Under the pieces are notes generated by a model. That model was not told where the DNA came from, searched no databases, and was given only the letters and a program-made list of their open reading frames with translations. The position numbers were made by a program, and so were the translations under genes. A stretch of 64,000 nt of DNA from Agromyces aurantiacus (GTDB lineage Bacteria; Actinomycetota; Actinomycetes; Actinomycetales; Microbacteriaceae), in NCBI RefSeq assembly GCF_016907355.1, contig NZ_JAFBBW010000001.1, positions 2,542,001 to 2,606,000 of the forward strand. The letters are read 5' to 3'. Each line of letters begins with the position of its first letter. Positions within the stretch are counted from its first letter, which is position 1. Of the stretch, positions 54,999 through 63,774 are shown piece after piece.

Positions 54999-57566
54999 GT
55001 GGCTCGTCCCGAGCTGACGCGGGCGGAGGCCGAGGAGCGCGCCGCGCTCATCGGTTCCCCCGCGTACGAGGTGACGCTCGACCTGACGGGCGAGGGCGGA
55101 CGGTTCCGCTCCGAGACGCTCGTGCGGTTCACGGCGACGCCGGGCGCGTCGACGTTCATCGAGTCGACCACGGCCGAGCTGCACGAGGTGCGTCTGAACG
55201 GGGTCGCGCTCGACGCGGCATCCGTGTCCGACGGGCACCGCATCCGGCTCGAGGGGCTCGCCGCCGAGAACGAGCTCCGCGTCGTCTCGACGCGCGAGTA
55301 CACGAACACGGGCGAGGGACTGCACCGCTTCGTCGACCCCGTCGACGGCGAGACCTACCTGTACACCGAGTTCGCGGTGGCCGAGGCGAACCGCGTGTAC
55401 GCGGTGTTCGACCAGCCCGACCTCAAGGCCTCGGTGCGGTTCACCATCACCGCACCCGGGCACTGGACCGTGCTGAGCAACGCGCCGTCGCCCGAGCCCG
55501 CCGCGGGCGCGGCATCCGGCACCGCCACCTGGGCGTTCGAGACGGGCCCGGTCATCTCGAGCTACATCGTCGCGATCATCGCCGGGCCGTACGCGTCGTG
55601 GCGCGCGTCGGCGACGAGCCGGGACGGCCGCGAGGTGCCGCTCGGGCTGTTCACGCGACGCTCGCTCGCGCAGCACGCCGAGCCCGACGTGATGTTCGAG
55701 CTCGTGCGCGACGGCCTCGCGTTCTACGAGGCCGCGTTCGACGTGCCGTACCCGTACGGCAAGTACGACCAGATCTTCGTGCCCGAGTACAACTGGGGCG
55801 CGATGGAGAACGTCGGCGCGGTCACCTTCAACGAGGGCTACCTGTTCCGCTCGCGCGTCTCCGACGCGCGCCGCGAGCAGCGCGCGATCGTCGTGCTGCA
55901 CGAGCTCAGCCACATGTGGTTCGGCAACTCCGTGACCATGAAGTGGTGGAACGACCTCTGGCTCAACGAATCGTTCGCCACCTGGGCGTCGACCCTCGCG
56001 ACCTCGCGCATCACCGAGTTCGCCGACGTGTGGGCGACGTTCGCCACCGACGAGAAGACGCACGCGGCCGAGCAGGACCAGCTGCCCTCGACGCACCCGA
56101 TCGTGGCCGACATCGAGCGGCTCGGCGACGTCGAGGTCAACTTCGACGCGATCACCTACGACAAGGGCGCGTCGGTGCTCAAGCAGCTCGTCGCGTGGGT
56201 CGGGCTCGATGCCTTCCAGCGCGGCGTCGGGGCCTACCTCGCGAAGCACGCCGGGGGCAACGCCACGCTCGCCGACCTCCTCGCCGAGCTCGAGGCCGCC
56301 AGCGGCCGTCGCCTCGGCGACTGGTCCGCGAAGTGGCTCGAGACGGCCGGCGTGAACACGTTGCGGCTCGTCGTCGAAACGGATGACGCGGGCACGATCG
56401 TCTCGGCGCGCGTCGAGCAGTCGGCGGCCACGTCGCATCCGACGCTGCGACCGCACCGGATCGCGATCGGCGCCTACGACGAGGTCGACGGCCGGCTCGA
56501 GCGCGTGCACCGCGTCGAGCTCGACGTCGACGGCCCGTCGACCGAGGTGCCCGGCCTCGTCGGGCTCGCCCGGCCCGCACTGCTGCTCGTGAACGACGAC
56601 GACCTCACCTACGCCAAGGTGCGGCTCGACGACCGGTCGTTCGGCACGGCCCGCGACCGGCTCTCGGAGATCGCCGACCCGGTCGCGCGCGCCGTGATCC
56701 TGGGGTCGGCGTGGGACGGCGTCCGCGACGCCGAGCTGCCCGCGTCCGACTTCGTGCGGCTCGTCGTCTCGAGCGTCGGCCACGAGACGCAGTCGGCCGC
56801 GCGGGGCCTCGCGCTCGCGCGCCTCGAGATCGCGGTGAACCGCTACCTCGCCGAGGAGCACCGTGCGGAGCTCGCCGAGGAGGCGGCCGACGCGATCTGG
56901 GCGCTCGCCGAGCTCGCCGCTCCCGGCTCCGACGCGCAGCTCCAGTTCGCCAAGGCGTTCACGCGCCTGGCCTGCGCCCCGGCGCACGCCGACGTGCTCG
57001 ACGCCCTGCGCACGGGCGAGGCGCGGCTCGACGGCCTCGAGATCGACCTCGACCTCCGCTGGGAGATCACGATCGCCCGAGCGGCGCTCGGCGCGGCCGA
57101 CGAGGCCGAGATCGACGCGGCGCAGCGCGCCGACGACACCGCCAAGGGCCGCCAGCTGGCCGAGACCGCGCGCGCCGCGCGGCCCGAGCAGGCCGTGAAG
57201 GATGCCGCGTGGCACCGCGTCGCGACCGACGACTCGCTCTCGAACGACGTCGCCCGCGCGATCGCCGAGGGGTGGCAGCGCACGACCGATCCGGCGCTGC
57301 TCGCCGGCTCCGTCGACGGCTACCTCGGCATGCTCGAGCGGGTGTGGTCGGAGCGGAGCTTCACGATGGCCTCGCTCATCGTCAAGCGGCTGTACCCCGC
57401 TCCCGTGATCGACGCCGAGCTCGCGCGCCGCACGCGCGCGTGGCTCGACGCGCACGCCGAGCCAGCGCCGCTGCACCGTCTGGTGGCCGAGCAGCTCTCC
57501 GAGCTCGAGCGGGCGCTCGCCGCGCGCGAGCGCGACGCCGACGCGGTGCGCGAGGCGGCCGCCTGA
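54999..57566 (+). CDS. pepN: aminopeptidase N (M1), second of two tandem copies
   Basis: 855-residue paralogue of the preceding pepN, with GAMENVGAVTF and HELSHMWFGNSVTM motifs and NE, so probably active. Difference: residues next to the active site (for example EYNWGAMENV against EYNAGAMENA) and the Ala in LNESFATWAS. GTG 54999 has AGGAGG 7 nt upstream; a further GTG 54993 overlaps the first gene's stop. The two copies are one transcript. Possibly they divide peptide specificities. Confidence 0.94.
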   Translation: MARPELTRAEAEERAALIGSPAYEVTLDLTGEGGRFRSETLVRFTATPGASTFIESTTAELHEVRLNGVALDAASVSDGHRIRLEGLAAENELRVVSTREYTNTGEGLHRFVDPVDGETYLYTEFAVAEANRVYAVFDQPDLKASVRFTITAPGHWTVLSNAPSPEPAAGAASGTATWAFETGPVISSYIVAIIAGPYASWRASATSRDGREVPLGLFTRRSLAQHAEPDVMFELVRDGLAFYEAAFDVPYPYGKYDQIFVPEYNWGAMENVGAVTFNEGYLFRSRVSDARREQRAIVVLHELSHMWFGNSVTMKWWNDLWLNESFATWASTLATSRITEFADVWATFATDEKTHAAEQDQLPSTHPIVADIERLGDVEVNFDAITYDKGASVLKQLVAWVGLDAFQRGVGAYLAKHAGGNATLADLLAELEAASGRRLGDWSAKWLETAGVNTLRLVVETDDAGTIVSARVEQSAATSHPTLRPHRIAIGAYDEVDGRLERVHRVELDVDGPSTEVPGLVGLARPALLLVNDDDLTYAKVRLDDRSFGTARDRLSEIADPVARAVILGSAWDGVRDAELPASDFVRLVVSSVGHETQSAARGLALARLEIAVNRYLAEEHRAELAEEAADAIWALAELAAPGSDAQLQFAKAFTRLACAPAHADVLDALRTGEARLDGLEIDLDLRWEITIARAALGAADEAEIDAAQRADDTAKGRQLAETARAARPEQAVKDAAWHRVATDDSLSNDVARAIAEGWQRTTDPALLAGSVDGYLGMLERVWSERSFTMASLIVKRLYPAPVIDAELARRTRAWLDAHAEPAPLHRLVAEQLSELERALAARERDADAVREAAA

Positions 57567-57596
57567 TCCGGACCCCGTGAGCGGCGGGGGCACGGG

Positions 57597-57627
57597 CATC
57601 ACGCCCAGCCCCCGCCGATGCGGCCTC
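57597..57627 (+). repeat. left copy of 31-bp direct repeat around a lower-GC gene
   Basis: CATCACGCCCAGCCCCCGCC followed by GATGCGGCCTC. It matches 58540-58570 at 29 of 31 positions (differences at 57601 and 57625). It lies between pepN2 and the stop of the membrane-protein gene. Confidence 0.9.
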
Positions 57628-57636
57628 GCATTCTCG

Positions 57637-58467
57637 TCAGGTGGACGATGCCACCAACCAGATCGCCCCGAAGGCGGCCACGCCCATCGTGACGACGGCG
57701 ACCCGATAGCTTCGGATCTCGAGCGTGGCCGACAGCAGGTTCAATGCGATCAGTGCGATGAGGGCGATGGGTGCGATGGGCAAGCCGTACCGGAACACGA
57801 GGATCGCGGCCGCGGCCGCGGACAGTCCGTCGAACACTGCGTGTGCGCTGATCCAATTGAGTCGCCCCGTGCCATTCGACCGCGGATCCAACCTGAGCCA
57901 TCCGTGAATGCCGCGTCGCGCCTCGTCCGACGGATCGCGCAGCAGTTGGACGGGGATCTGCACCCGCATGATCAGCCCGATGGAATCGGCAGCGATGATC
58001 CCTGGAGGCACCAGCCACATCGCGCCAGGAACCTCCATGGTCGCGACGAGGGCGACCCCACCGATCCATAGGGTGTTGCACACGATCACCGTGATGACGG
58101 CTCGGATCCAGCCTTTGCCGCCCCTGATGCGCTGCGAGACGGTCAGCCCGGCTCTCAGCCCCATGAGTATCGAAGCGAAGCCCAGGAGAAGGCCGAAGAC
58201 GAACACCACGAAGAACGCGATGACGGGAACGGTCGTCTCAACGACTGGACGATCGACCATCCGGAGCACTGGCACGATGAACGCCACGGCGGCAGCCGTC
58301 GAGATCGCCACCGGCGGGGCCACACGGCTGACACGTGCCGCGCGCGCCGAGAGCCGGTCGTAGTCGAGTCCGAGCGAGGCCGCTCGTTGAGCGGGCGACG
58401 CCGTCGACCATACGACGTCAACGCCCGGATCCCGCAGGCCGGCAGGAACCTCGGAAGGAATGGTCAC
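57637..58467 (-). CDS. hypothetical membrane protein, probably acquired
   Basis: 276 residues. A soluble N-terminus of about 45 residues (SPAQRAASLGLDYDRLSARAARVS) and about six membrane helices. Nothing in it matches a family I know. By eye its GC (about 65%) is below that of pepN and mscS on both sides, and the gene is bounded by 31-bp direct repeats that otherwise would be adjacent upstream of mscS. This looks like an inserted gene, although no transposase or integrase is present. ATG 58467, with GGAAGGAA upstream. Antiparallel to its neighbours. Confidence 0.78.
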   Translation of the reverse strand: MTIPSEVPAGLRDPGVDVVWSTASPAQRAASLGLDYDRLSARAARVSRVAPPVAISTAAAVAFIVPVLRMVDRPVVETTVPVIAFFVVFVFGLLLGFASILMGLRAGLTVSQRIRGGKGWIRAVITVIVCNTLWIGGVALVATMEVPGAMWLVPPGIIAADSIGLIMRVQIPVQLLRDPSDEARRGIHGWLRLDPRSNGTGRLNWISAHAVFDGLSAAAAAILVFRYGLPIAPIALIALIALNLLSATLEIRSYRVAVVTMGVAAFGAIWLVASST

Positions 58468-58539
58468 GCCCCGAACCTAGGGCACACGCGGTCACCGATG
58501 CATTGCGGATCACGATGACGCCCGGCAATCGGGTCGAAT

Positions 58540-58570
58540 CATCGCGCCCAGCCCCCGCCGATGCGGTCTC
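58540..58570 (+). repeat. right copy of 31-bp direct repeat around a lower-GC gene
   Basis: CATCGCGCCCAGCCCCCGCC followed by GATGCGGTCTC, 29 of 31 identical to 57597-57627. It ends 16 bp upstream of the mscS ATG. After a gap of 8-9 bp both copies also share TCAGG. Confidence 0.9.
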
Positions 58571-58586
58571 AGTACACTTCAGGATC

Positions 58587-59765
58587 ATGCGTCCGTTCGA
58601 AGAGACCCCCGCCGAGCAGACCGACATGTGGGCACAACTCGATGCGTTCTGGGCGACCCCGTGGGGTCTGTTCCTGTCCAACGTGATCCAGGTCGCGCTC
58701 ATCGTCGTGATCGCCCTGATCATCCGCTGGGTGCTCCACTTCGTGATCCGGCGCACGGTGAACCAGATCGTCAGCGGCGTCAAGCGCAAGCAGGACGTCA
58801 CCGACACGCAGGCGCTCAGCGCGTCTCCGCTGGCGGCGGTCCGGCTGGTGCAGCGCACGCGCACGCTCGGCTCGGTCCTGACGAACATCGTCAACGTGAC
58901 GCTCTTCGTAGTGGTCCTGCTCATGATCGTCGGCACCCTCGCGCCCGATGTCCTGGGCTCGTTCACGCTGCTCTCCGCGGCGGTCGGCGCGGGCCTCGGC
59001 TTCGGCGCGCAGAACATCGTCAAGGACGCACTGAACGGCCTGTTCATGGTCGTCGAGGACCAGCTCGGCGTCGGCGACATCGTCGACCTCGGCTTCGCGA
59101 CGGGCATCGTCGAGGAGGTCCGGATCCGCGTGACGAGCGTGCGCGACGTCAACGGCACGCTGTGGTTCGTCCGCAACGGCGAGATCCTCCGCGTCGGCAA
59201 CATGTCGCAGGGCTGGGCCCGCGTCATCGTCGACCTCGCGGTGCCCTACGACGCCGACATCGACGAGGTCGAGGCCACCCTGCTGCGCACCGCGACTGAG
59301 ATGGCCCAGTCGGGCAAATGGCGTTCGCGGATCCTCGAGAAGCCCGAGGTCTGGGGCCTCGAGTCGATCTCGGCCGACGCGATGGTCATCCGGGTCGTCA
59401 TGAAGGTGCGCACCTCCTCGAAGGACGACGTCGCGCGCGAGCTGCGCGTGCGCCTGAAGCGGGCGCTCGACGAGATGGGCCTGAAGCTGCCGAGCCTCGC
59501 GAGCGTCGTGCTGACCGGCTTCGACGGCGTCACACGGGTCAAGGGCGCGAAACCCCCGAAGACCGCGCCCAACCCCGTGCTCGACCGGCAGCCGCCGACC
59601 AAGCGCTCGCTGCGCGCGAAGCGCGCGGCCGAGTCGGTGACCGGCGCGGGCAGCGTGCCGAGCGATCCGGCTCCGACGACGACCGTGACGAAGCCCGCGA
59701 AGGCTGCGAAGACCCCGAAGACGGCGGATGACGCATCCGCCGCCGACCCGAAGGACGCCCCGTGA
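58587..59765 (+). CDS. mscS: mechanosensitive ion channel MscS family
   Basis: Small-conductance mechanosensitive channel that releases solutes on osmotic down-shock. 392 residues: helices at about 30-55 and 90-115, the pore helix TM3 with [18 protein letters not shown] (about 130-150), and the beta/C-terminal cytoplasmic domain ([10 protein letters not shown] to the end of the domain at about 310), then a basic Pro/Lys/Thr-rich tail of about 80 residues. ATG 58587, with AGGA 2 nt upstream, so the SD is weak. The stop overlaps glbO by 4 bp. Confidence 0.93.
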   Translation: MRPFEETPAEQTDMWAQLDAFWATPWGLFLSNVIQVALIVVIALIIRWVLHFVIRRTVNQIVSGVKRKQDVTDTQALSASPLAAVRLVQRTRTLGSVLTNIVNVTLFVVVLLMIVGTLAPDVLGSFTLLSAAVGAGLGFGAQNIVKDALNGLFMVVEDQLGVGDIVDLGFATGIVEEVRIRVTSVRDVNGTLWFVRNGEILRVGNMSQGWARVIVDLAVPYDADIDEVEATLLRTATEMAQSGKWRSRILEKPEVWGLESISADAMVIRVVMKVRTSSKDDVARELRVRLKRALDEMGLKLPSLASVVLTGFDGVTRVKGAKPPKTAPNPVLDRQPPTKRSLRAKRAAESVTGAGSVPSDPAPTTTVTKPAKAAKTPKTADDASAADPKDAP

Positions 59766-60151
59766 CCCTGCCCTCCCCCAGCTTCTACGACCAGGTCGGC
59801 GGTCGCGAGACGTTCGTCAGGCTCGTGCACGAGTTCTACCGCGGCGTCGCCGAGGACCCCGTGCTGCGGCCGATGTACCCCGAGAAGGACCTCGGCCCCG
59901 CCGAGGACCGGCTGCGCATGTTCCTCGAGCAGTACTGGGGCGGCCCGACGACGTACAGCGACCAGCGCGGCCATCCGCGCCTGCGGATGCGGCACCTGCC
60001 CTTCAAGGTGAACCCCGACGCGCGCGATCGATGGCTCGCGCACATGCGCGCGGCGGTCGACACGCTCGACCTCCCGCCGGTCGCGGAGGCGACGCTGTGG
60101 GACTATCTCCAGCGGGCGGCCTTCGCGATGGTCAACACCTTCGAGGAGTAG
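59762..60151 (+). CDS. glbO: truncated hemoglobin, group II
   Basis: 129-residue 2-over-2 globin that binds O2 and [24 protein letters not shown] (B10 Tyr), [13 protein letters not shown], the proximal His in MRHLPFKV, and Trp G8 in DRWLAHM are visible, the group II (GlbO) pattern. GTG 59762 overlaps the mscS stop (GTGA), so translation is coupled with the channel. Likely role is O2/NO handling near the membrane, as proposed for mycobacterial GlbO. Confidence 0.95.
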   Translation: MTLPSPSFYDQVGGRETFVRLVHEFYRGVAEDPVLRPMYPEKDLGPAEDRLRMFLEQYWGGPTTYSDQRGHPRLRMRHLPFKVNPDARDRWLAHMRAAVDTLDLPPVAEATLWDYLQRAAFAMVNTFEE

Positions 60152-60243
60152 GCCGGGCCGCCCCGACCCCGCACCCGTGCGGCCTGCGCCCGGCACCCGA
60201 GCCGAGCGGATGCCGCGACCGCCCGACGACGAAGGAGTCCACC

Positions 60244-61923
60244 GTGGCCGCACCCTCCCCCGCCCCGCACGCCGAGTTCGACGCGATCGTCGTCGGGGCC
60301 GGCCTGGCCGGCCTCGTCGCCGCAGCCGAGCTGGTCGACGCCGGCAAGCGGGTCGCCATCCTCGACCAGGAGCCCGAGGCGAACCTCGGCGGGCAGGCGT
60401 GGTGGTCGTTCGGGGGGCTGTTCCTCGTCGGTTCGCCCGAGCAGCGGCGCCTCGGCGTGCACGACTCGCTCGAGCTCGCGCGCGAGGACTGGCTCGGAAC
60501 GGCCGGCTTCGACCGCGACGACGACGAATGGGGGCGCCGCTGGGCGGAGGCCTACCTGCAGTTCGCGGCCGGCGAGAAGCGCGCCTGGCTGCGCGAGAAG
60601 GGCATCCGCTTCTTCTCCGTGGTGGGCTGGGCCGAGCGCGGCGGTGGCATGGCGATCGGGCACGGCAACTCGGTGCCGCGCTTCCACATCACGTGGGGAA
60701 CCGGCCCCGGCGTGGTCGCACCGTTCGCGGCGAAGGTGCGCGCCGGGGAGGCGGCGGGGCTCGTGACGCTGCAGTTCCGGCACCGCGTCGACGGACTCGT
60801 CGTCGAGGGCGGTGCCGTGGTCGGCGTTCGCGGCGCCGTGCTCGCACCCGACGACGCGCAACGGGGGGCGCCGTCGAATCGCGAGGTGATCGGCGAGTTC
60901 GAGCTGCGCGCCCCCGCCGTCGTGGTCGCGTCCGGTGGGATCGGCGGCAACCACGACCTCGTGCGCGCGGCGTGGCCCGAGCGTCTCGGCACGCCGCCGG
61001 CCACCATGCTCTCGGGCGTGCCCGCGCACGTCGACGGGCGCATGCTCGGCATCGCCGAGGCATCCGGTGCCCGGCTCGTCAACGGCGACCGCATGTGGCA
61101 CTACACCGAGGGCATCCAGAACCACGACCCGATCTGGCCGCTGCACGGCATCCGCATCCTCCCCGGCCCCTCCTCGCTCTGGTTCGACGCGACCGGCCGA
61201 CGCCTCCCGGCCCCGCTGTTCCCCGGGTTCGACACGCTCGGCACGCTCGAGCACCTCGCGAAGACCGGGCACGACCACTCGTGGTTCGTGCTCACGCAGC
61301 GGATCATCGAGAAGGAGTTCGCGCTCTCGGGCAGCGAGCAGAACCCCGACCTGACGAACAAGGACCTGCGCCTCCTCGCCGAGCGGCTCGGCTCGGGCGC
61401 CCCGGCCCCCGTCGAGGCGTTCAAGGAGCGCGGGGCCGACTTCGTGGTCGCCGACACGATGCCCGAGCTGTTCGACGGCATGCGCCGGCTCTCACCCGAG
61501 GGCCTCCTCGACACCGCCAACATCGAGCGCGAGATCGTCGCACGCGACCGGGAGGTGGACCACGAGTTCTCGAAGGACCTCCAGCTCACCGCCGTCCGGG
61601 GTGCGCGCACCTACCGCGGCGACAAGCTCATCCGCGTCGCCCCGCCGCACCGGATCCTCGACCCGAAGGCCGGGCCGCTGATCGCCGTGAAGCTGCACAT
61701 CCTGACGCGCAAGAGCCTCGGCGGCATCCAGACCGGCCTCGACTCGCGGGCCCTCGGCGCCGACGGACGGCCGGTGCCCGGCCTCTACGCGGTCGGCGAA
61801 GCGGCGGGCTTCGGCGGCGGCGGCGTGCACGGCTACCGCGCGCTCGAGGGGACCTTCCTCGGCGGCTGCCTGTTCACGGGTCGCGCCGCGGGCCGCGCGA
61901 TCGCCGGCCGCGCGACGTCGTGA
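60244..61923 (+). CDS. FAD-binding dehydrogenase (KstD-like)
   Basis: 559-residue flavoprotein of the fumarate-reductase/3-ketosteroid dehydrogenase superfamily. Rossmann start IVVGAGLAGLVAAAEL, GGQAWWSFGGLFLVG and the C-terminal PGLYAVGEAAGFGGGGVHGYRALEGTFLGG are clear. It resembles the broad actinobacterial FAD-binding dehydrogenase class; substrate not assignable, and no steroid genes are nearby. GTG 60244 has AAGGAG 6 nt upstream, 92 bp after glbO; possibly cotranscribed. Confidence 0.88.
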   Translation: MAAPSPAPHAEFDAIVVGAGLAGLVAAAELVDAGKRVAILDQEPEANLGGQAWWSFGGLFLVGSPEQRRLGVHDSLELAREDWLGTAGFDRDDDEWGRRWAEAYLQFAAGEKRAWLREKGIRFFSVVGWAERGGGMAIGHGNSVPRFHITWGTGPGVVAPFAAKVRAGEAAGLVTLQFRHRVDGLVVEGGAVVGVRGAVLAPDDAQRGAPSNREVIGEFELRAPAVVVASGGIGGNHDLVRAAWPERLGTPPATMLSGVPAHVDGRMLGIAEASGARLVNGDRMWHYTEGIQNHDPIWPLHGIRILPGPSSLWFDATGRRLPAPLFPGFDTLGTLEHLAKTGHDHSWFVLTQRIIEKEFALSGSEQNPDLTNKDLRLLAERLGSGAPAPVEAFKERGADFVVADTMPELFDGMRRLSPEGLLDTANIEREIVARDREVDHEFSKDLQLTAVRGARTYRGDKLIRVAPPHRILDPKAGPLIAVKLHILTRKSLGGIQTGLDSRALGADGRPVPGLYAVGEAAGFGGGGVHGYRALEGTFLGGCLFTGRAAGRAIAGRATS

Positions 61924-61993
61924 CCTCCTGACCGCCCGACGGCGAGCGCACGACGGCGAGCGGATGGTGCGGCGCGCGAGCGCGCCCCGCCGG

Positions 61994-62683
61994 CTACGCC
62001 TTGAGCGTCCACGCCTTCCGGCGCACGAGCACGTGCCCGCGCCGCGAGCTGAGGCGCGTCCACGGCCCGGTCTCGAAGACCGAGATCGGATCGTCGCCGA
62101 GGAAACCCAGGCTGAACGCGGCGAACGCCGCGCCCGCGGGGACGTACTCGAGGCCCTCGATGCCGCGCCCCCACACCTCGGCGCGCACGCGCTGCACGAG
62201 CTGCTCGCCGGTGCCCTCGGGGATGGCCGTGGCGATCTCGTCGATGCCGGCACGTGCGGCGCGCTCGAGCGTCGCGGCGTCGGTCTCGCCGAGCGGACGC
62301 CAGCCGCCGCGCGGCGGCGAGATGCCCGCCCAGGTCACGGTGTTCACCTCGGGCGGTCGCGTCATGGTGACGGGTCGGCCCTCGACGTCGGCGTCGTCCT
62401 CGCCGAGCTCGCCGCGAGCCCGCACGATCCGGTCGACGACCGAGCGCATGGGGACGACGACGTCGAAGTCGTCGGTCTCGAACAGCTGGAAGGTGCGCAG
62501 GCCCAGCACGGTCGGGCTCTCGTCGAGGATCCCGCGCGGGTAGAGGATCGCGGTGTACACGGCGAGGATGTCGTTGCCGGCGACCAGGCGCACGGCACCG
62601 TCCTCGACCCGCGCAGCGCGCTGCAGGTACGTGTGGAGGTCGCCGAGCGACAGGCTGTCGGCGAGCGTGAATTGCTGGACCAT
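61994..62683 (-). CDS. conserved hypothetical protein
   Basis: 229-residue soluble protein beginning MVQQFTLADSLSLGDLHTYLQRA; contains VRLVAGNDILAVYTAILYPRG, FQLFETDDFDVVVPMRSVVDRI and SSRRGHVLVRRKAWTLKA. I recall similar proteins in Actinobacteria near pepN/glbO but know of no function. No membrane segment or catalytic motif is evident. ATG 62683, divergent from tesB (96-bp gap). Confidence 0.78.
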   Translation of the reverse strand: MVQQFTLADSLSLGDLHTYLQRAARVEDGAVRLVAGNDILAVYTAILYPRGILDESPTVLGLRTFQLFETDDFDVVVPMRSVVDRIVRARGELGEDDADVEGRPVTMTRPPEVNTVTWAGISPPRGGWRPLGETDAATLERAARAGIDEIATAIPEGTGEQLVQRVRAEVWGRGIEGLEYVPAGAAFAAFSLGFLGDDPISVFETGPWTRLSSRRGHVLVRRKAWTLKA

Positions 62684-62779
62684 GGCCTGTCTAGACTACC
62701 GAGAGAGCGCCGCGGCCCCCGCCGCCGCGCGCCCGCCGGTGAGCGGGCCGGGCGGACGGCCGACCCAGACGGAGGAACG

Positions 62780-63661
62780 ATGAGCGGTTCGATCGACGGC
62801 CTGCTGAGCACCCTGCGGCTCACCGACACCGGGGCGCGCACCACCGAGGACATCTTCACGGGTCCATCGCAGTGGATGCCGCTCGGCCGCGTGTTCGGCG
62901 GCCAGGTGCTCGCGCAGTCCATCATCGCGGCGACCCACACGGTGCCCGAGGACCGCACGATCCACTCGATGCACGGGTACTTCCTGCGCCCCGGCGATGT
63001 CGAGCACCCGATCACGTTCTCGGTCGACCGCATCCACGACGGGCGCTCCTTCTCGACGCGGCGGACCCAGGCGTTCCAGCACGGCGAGCCGATCCTCTCG
63101 CTCATCGCGTCGTTCCAGACCCACGACGAGGGCCTCGAGCACCAGACGGAGATGCCGGTCGACCTCCCCGACCCCGAGAGCCTGCCGTCGACCGCCGACG
63201 TGCTCGGCCACCTCGACCACGACGTCGCCCGGTACTGGTCGAGCGAGCGCGCGTTCGACGTGCGCCACATCCCGTCGCCGGTGTACCTCTCCGTCGAGGG
63301 CGAGCGCGTTCCCCGGCAGGCCGTCTGGATGAAGGCCTTCGGCAAGCTGCCCGACGACCCCCGCCAGCACCGCGCCGCGCTCGCGTACGCGAGCGACTAC
63401 TCGATCCTCGAGCCCGTGCTGCGGGCGCACGGCGTCGCGTGGGCGACGCCCGGCCTCAGGGTCGCGAGCCTCGACCACGCGATGTGGTGGCATCGCGATG
63501 CGCGCGTCGACGAATGGCTGCTGTTCACCATGGCCTCGCCGTCGGCCAGCGGCGGCCGGGGACTCTCGGTCGGACGCATCCACACGCGCGACGGACGGCT
63601 GGTCGCGACCGTCGCCCAGGAGGGCATGGTCCGCGTGCCCGATCCGGGCGCCTTCGACTGA
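62780..63661 (+). CDS. tesB: acyl-CoA thioesterase II (TesB)
   Basis: Hydrolyses acyl-CoA to free acid and CoA. 293 residues with two hotdog domains. GRVFGGQVLAQSIIAA in the first, the active-site Asp in AYASDYSILEPVLRAHG and SLDHAMWWHRDARVDEWLLF in the second; Gln and Thr/Ser partners are in the C-terminal part (SGGRGLSVGRIHTRDGRLVATVAQEG). ATG 62780 with GGAGGAA 2-4 nt upstream. Single gene. Confidence 0.95.
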   Translation: MSGSIDGLLSTLRLTDTGARTTEDIFTGPSQWMPLGRVFGGQVLAQSIIAATHTVPEDRTIHSMHGYFLRPGDVEHPITFSVDRIHDGRSFSTRRTQAFQHGEPILSLIASFQTHDEGLEHQTEMPVDLPDPESLPSTADVLGHLDHDVARYWSSERAFDVRHIPSPVYLSVEGERVPRQAVWMKAFGKLPDDPRQHRAALAYASDYSILEPVLRAHGVAWATPGLRVASLDHAMWWHRDARVDEWLLFTMASPSASGGRGLSVGRIHTRDGRLVATVAQEGMVRVPDPGAFD

Positions 63662-63774
63662 GTCCCGGCGGCGCGGCTGGGGGAACGCCGAGCAATCCTC
63701 CCGACGCGGCGTCCGGGGGCGCAGAATGGCAACGATGCCGTGCGCGACGCGGCCGGAGCAGGGAGGCGGCACCA

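Noticed and set aside
60244..61923. Steroid catabolism gene (kstD)
   Set aside because: Only the fold is shared; no other steroid-degradation gene is nearby, so the specific name is not justified.
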